A stretch of 64,000 bases of DNA from Alphaproteobacteria bacterium (GTDB taxonomy: Bacteria > Pseudomonadota > Alphaproteobacteria > RF32 > CAG-239): assembly GCA_015062535.1 (NCBI GenBank), contig SUUK01000001.1, positions 195,917 to 259,916 of the forward strand. The letters are read 5' to 3'. Below the pieces are notes generated by a model. It worked only from the letters and a program-made list of their open reading frames with translations. It had not been told where the DNA came from and searched no databases. How positions within the stretch are numbered: position 1 is the first letter of the stretch; every line of letters begins with the position of its first letter. Of the stretch, positions 62,665 through 64,000 are shown piece by piece. The position numbers and the translations under genes were made by a program.

Positions 62665-62732
62665 AATAAGACAAAATCTACAACCACTTACATAAAAAAA
62701 GCAAGATTTATTTTTACCTTTCTAAAACTAAT

Positions 62733-62766
62733 CCCCCATAAATTGCAACAAACAATATTATGGGGG
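62733..62766 (-). terminator. Hairpin after the small membrane gene
   Basis: CCCCCATAA and TTATGGGGG form a perfect 9-bp stem with a 16-base loop directly after the gene ending at 62774. The T-run is weak (GATTAGTTTT). Confidence 0.6.
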
Positions 62767-62773
62767 AATTAAT

Positions 62774-62959
62774 TTATACATCCATATTATCAGGAATTTT
62801 CAATGCGTTATTGCAAGAATGTAATATAATCCAAACTATTCCTGCAATAAAAGAGATTAAAAACGCATACATTTTCTCACTACTTTCAACATTCACACCT
62901 ATTGCAAATGCTGATACTGCAATAAAAAATACTGCAAGTTCAAAAATAATTTTCTTCAT
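62774..62959 (-). CDS. Small two-span membrane protein, no Shine-Dalgarno site
   Basis: The 61-residue protein has two hydrophobic segments (residues 4-22 and 32-48) joined by a short charged loop. A near-consensus promoter (TTGACA 63012-63007, 17 bases, TAATGT 62989-62984) points to this strand, with a 24-base leader ending TATTCTT-ATG and no ribosome site. A hairpin follows the stop. The complementary strand has a longer open frame that I reject. Confidence 0.6.
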   Translation of the reverse strand: MKKIIFELAVFFIAVSAFAIGVNVESSEKMYAFLISFIAGIVWIILHSCNNALKIPDNMDV

Positions 62960-62983
62960 AAGAATAATAAAAAAACTAAACTC

Positions 62984-63012
62984 ACATTATCTTATAATAT
63001 AAACTTTGTCAA
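62984..63012 (-). promoter_or_regulatory. Promoter of the small membrane gene at 62959
   Basis: TTGACA, 17 bases and TAATGT on the minus strand. Confidence 0.55.
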
Positions 63013-63021
63013 GACTTTTGT

Positions 63022-63999
63022 CTATCTTGAGTTACCTACATTCAAATAGTTAGTATTATCATATGGAAAATGACCATCTGCTATCATAAGTAACTCATTA
63101 AAATTACCTGGTTCAGATAACATTTTATCAACATTTAACATAGTATTATTTTTTTCATAACTTTTTACTTTATTTCTAAACCACATAGCAAGCTCACCAA
63201 CATTTATTTGCTTACCATCAAAATCAACACATCCATAATCAACAATGCAATTTTGATTTATTTTTCTCATATCTTTATAAAGATAGTCTTCAATAGCAAT
63301 ACTCATTAATGTTGGTCCAATTTCATCTGCATAAGATCTATACTCATAAAAAACATCACCTTTAAGCTCATTTTTAGTTTTATGATTATCTGAAGGGGGT
63401 TCTGCAGAAGAGGGACGTCGTTGCATAACATGCATCAATTCATGAATAATCACATCACCAACAGGTGCATAATATCCTTCCCCCATATCCCCCTTAGAAT
63501 CAACATATAAAGATACATCAAGTTTTGAACCTCTTCTATAGTAAAAAGCAATAGCATTACAATACATATCATCATTAACAGAAGTTAACTTATATAAATC
63601 TATATCTTTTATATTTTGTCTCTCAAGCCATTTATCTAAAATTTTGAAACTTTTTTCATTACAATAAAGACTGTCATCATAAGACAATATCATGTCTTTA
63701 GCATCACTTTTATATAATGCTTCAGCAAACCTTTCAAGTTTAGGTTTTTCTTTTACTTTTTCATAAAAATTAAAGTAATCCTTATAATATCTACCCAAAA
63801 CTTCTTTCTTTTCATCAATCCAACCCTTATGAGATACTATAACTTCTTCAAAATCATCTCTATGTTCAATAACGTTTTCAAAATACAAAAAAGCCTTAAG
63901 ATTATTATAATCTGTTAAATCGATATCATCTTTTGATCCTTTATATCTTGATATCTGAGATAACATCTTAAATGCCAATATTTTATATTCTAACTTTTG
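63022..63999 (-). CDS. HExxH metallopeptidase-like protein, 5' end beyond the window
   Basis: The visible 325 residues have a zinc-peptidase helix GDVIIHELMHVMQRRPSS near the middle (HELMH, followed by a Gln) and downstream acidic residues (YEYRSYADEIGP) that could give the third ligand. The same HExxH-plus-Glu plan occurs in several DUF4157/SprT-like or toxin-type metallopeptidases. I cannot name the family. The reading frame stays open to the window edge through TTG 63978 and ATG 63966, and neither has a ribosome site, so the true start probably lies outside. Confidence 0.6.
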   Translation of the reverse strand, partial: QKLEYKILAFKMLSQISRYKGSKDDIDLTDYNNLKAFLYFENVIEHRDDFEEVIVSHKGWIDEKKEVLGRYYKDYFNFYEKVKEKPKLERFAEALYKSDAKDMILSYDDSLYCNEKSFKILDKWLERQNIKDIDLYKLTSVNDDMYCNAIAFYYRRGSKLDVSLYVDSKGDMGEGYYAPVGDVIIHELMHVMQRRPSSAEPPSDNHKTKNELKGDVFYEYRSYADEIGPTLMSIAIEDYLYKDMRKINQNCIVDYGCVDFDGKQINVGELAMWFRNKVKSYEKNNTMLNVDKMLSEPGNFNELLMIADGHFPYDNTNYLNVGNSR

Positions 64000-64000
64000 T

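Noticed and set aside
62760-63002. An 80-codon open frame on the plus strand
   Set aside because: It is the reverse of a two-span membrane gene that has its own near-consensus promoter on the minus strand, and the plus frame has neither promoter nor ribosome site.

Overview
The window is AT-rich and compact. It looks like the chromosome of an anaerobic or fermentative, probably host-associated alphaproteobacterium. The main evidence is the gene set: a complete lpxI-lpxB pair (LpxI replaces LpxH in many Alphaproteobacteria), an M23 peptidase-bactofilin pair, an FtsB-like division protein, an AlgH/YqgE protein, and accB-accC. A HydF [FeFe]-hydrogenase maturase and a rubredoxin-fused flavin reductase suggest anaerobiosis. 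The family-level placement is inference from gene content only. Five tRNAs are present: initiator Met, Arg(ACG), Phe(GAA), elongator Met(CAT) and Ser(CGA).

Layout. 0-9.4 kb: an orphan lipoprotein, psd, surface-glycan glycosyltransferases with a ParB-like partner, an HxlR regulator, a YwqK-type lipoprotein, a serine-recombinase remnant, a flavin reductase-rubredoxin with a G8 tract in its ribosome-binding site, and a membrane protein. 9.5-13 kb: an ftsB-like gene, M23 peptidase, bactofilin, HAD phosphatase and tadA. 14-20.5 kb: a repeat protein, a GT39-like enzyme, tRNA-fMet, lpxI, lpxB and a comEC without its hydrolase domain. 20.5-26 kb (minus): accB-accC, two membrane proteins and a CgeB-like glycosyltransferase. 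26-31 kb: a truncated FtsK-like ATPase, a gene with an unusual hairpin and promoter arrangement, and pbp1A. 31-40.5 kb: hydF, a DsbD-like protein without its redox cysteines, algH, an amidase, prfB with its programmed frameshift, cysE and a hydrolase. 40.7-43.4 kb: tRNA-Arg with a duplicated 3' flank, tRNA-Phe and two orphan genes. 43.4-48.3 kb: htpG, an ankyrin protein and a 747-residue protein with a HEPN-like RxxxxH motif. 48.4-50.7 kb: an isolated phage-type adhesion and lysis cassette (tail fibre, holin, nested Rz/Rz1 spanins) behind a promoter and two terminators. 51-57 kb: an InsA-like DNA-binding protein between two inverted copies of a 21-bp site, next to an RND efflux operon and a MATE pump. 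57-64 kb: rnhA, DUF3137 and AlbA-type genes, lemA, and a run of small orphan genes including an acyl-carrier-like protein.

The most unusual pattern spans the whole window. At least eight monocistronic orphan genes (13018, 41617, 43303 minus, 57353, 60992, 61808, 62118 and 62959 minus; probably also the one at 7) share one architecture: a recognisable TTGAC-type promoter, a short A/T-rich leader with no Shine-Dalgarno sequence, an ATG usually preceded by TT or TA, and in most cases a strong terminator straight after the stop codon. Neighbouring housekeeping genes use ordinary AGGAG-type sites. This could be a horizontally acquired set (Bacteroidota genes normally lack Shine-Dalgarno sites) or a native regulon with its own translation mode. 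Other strong leads are the InsA-like protein with paired operators beside the efflux operon, a hairpin that should silence read-through translation at 27333-27379, and the isolated, lambda-late-like lysis cassette.
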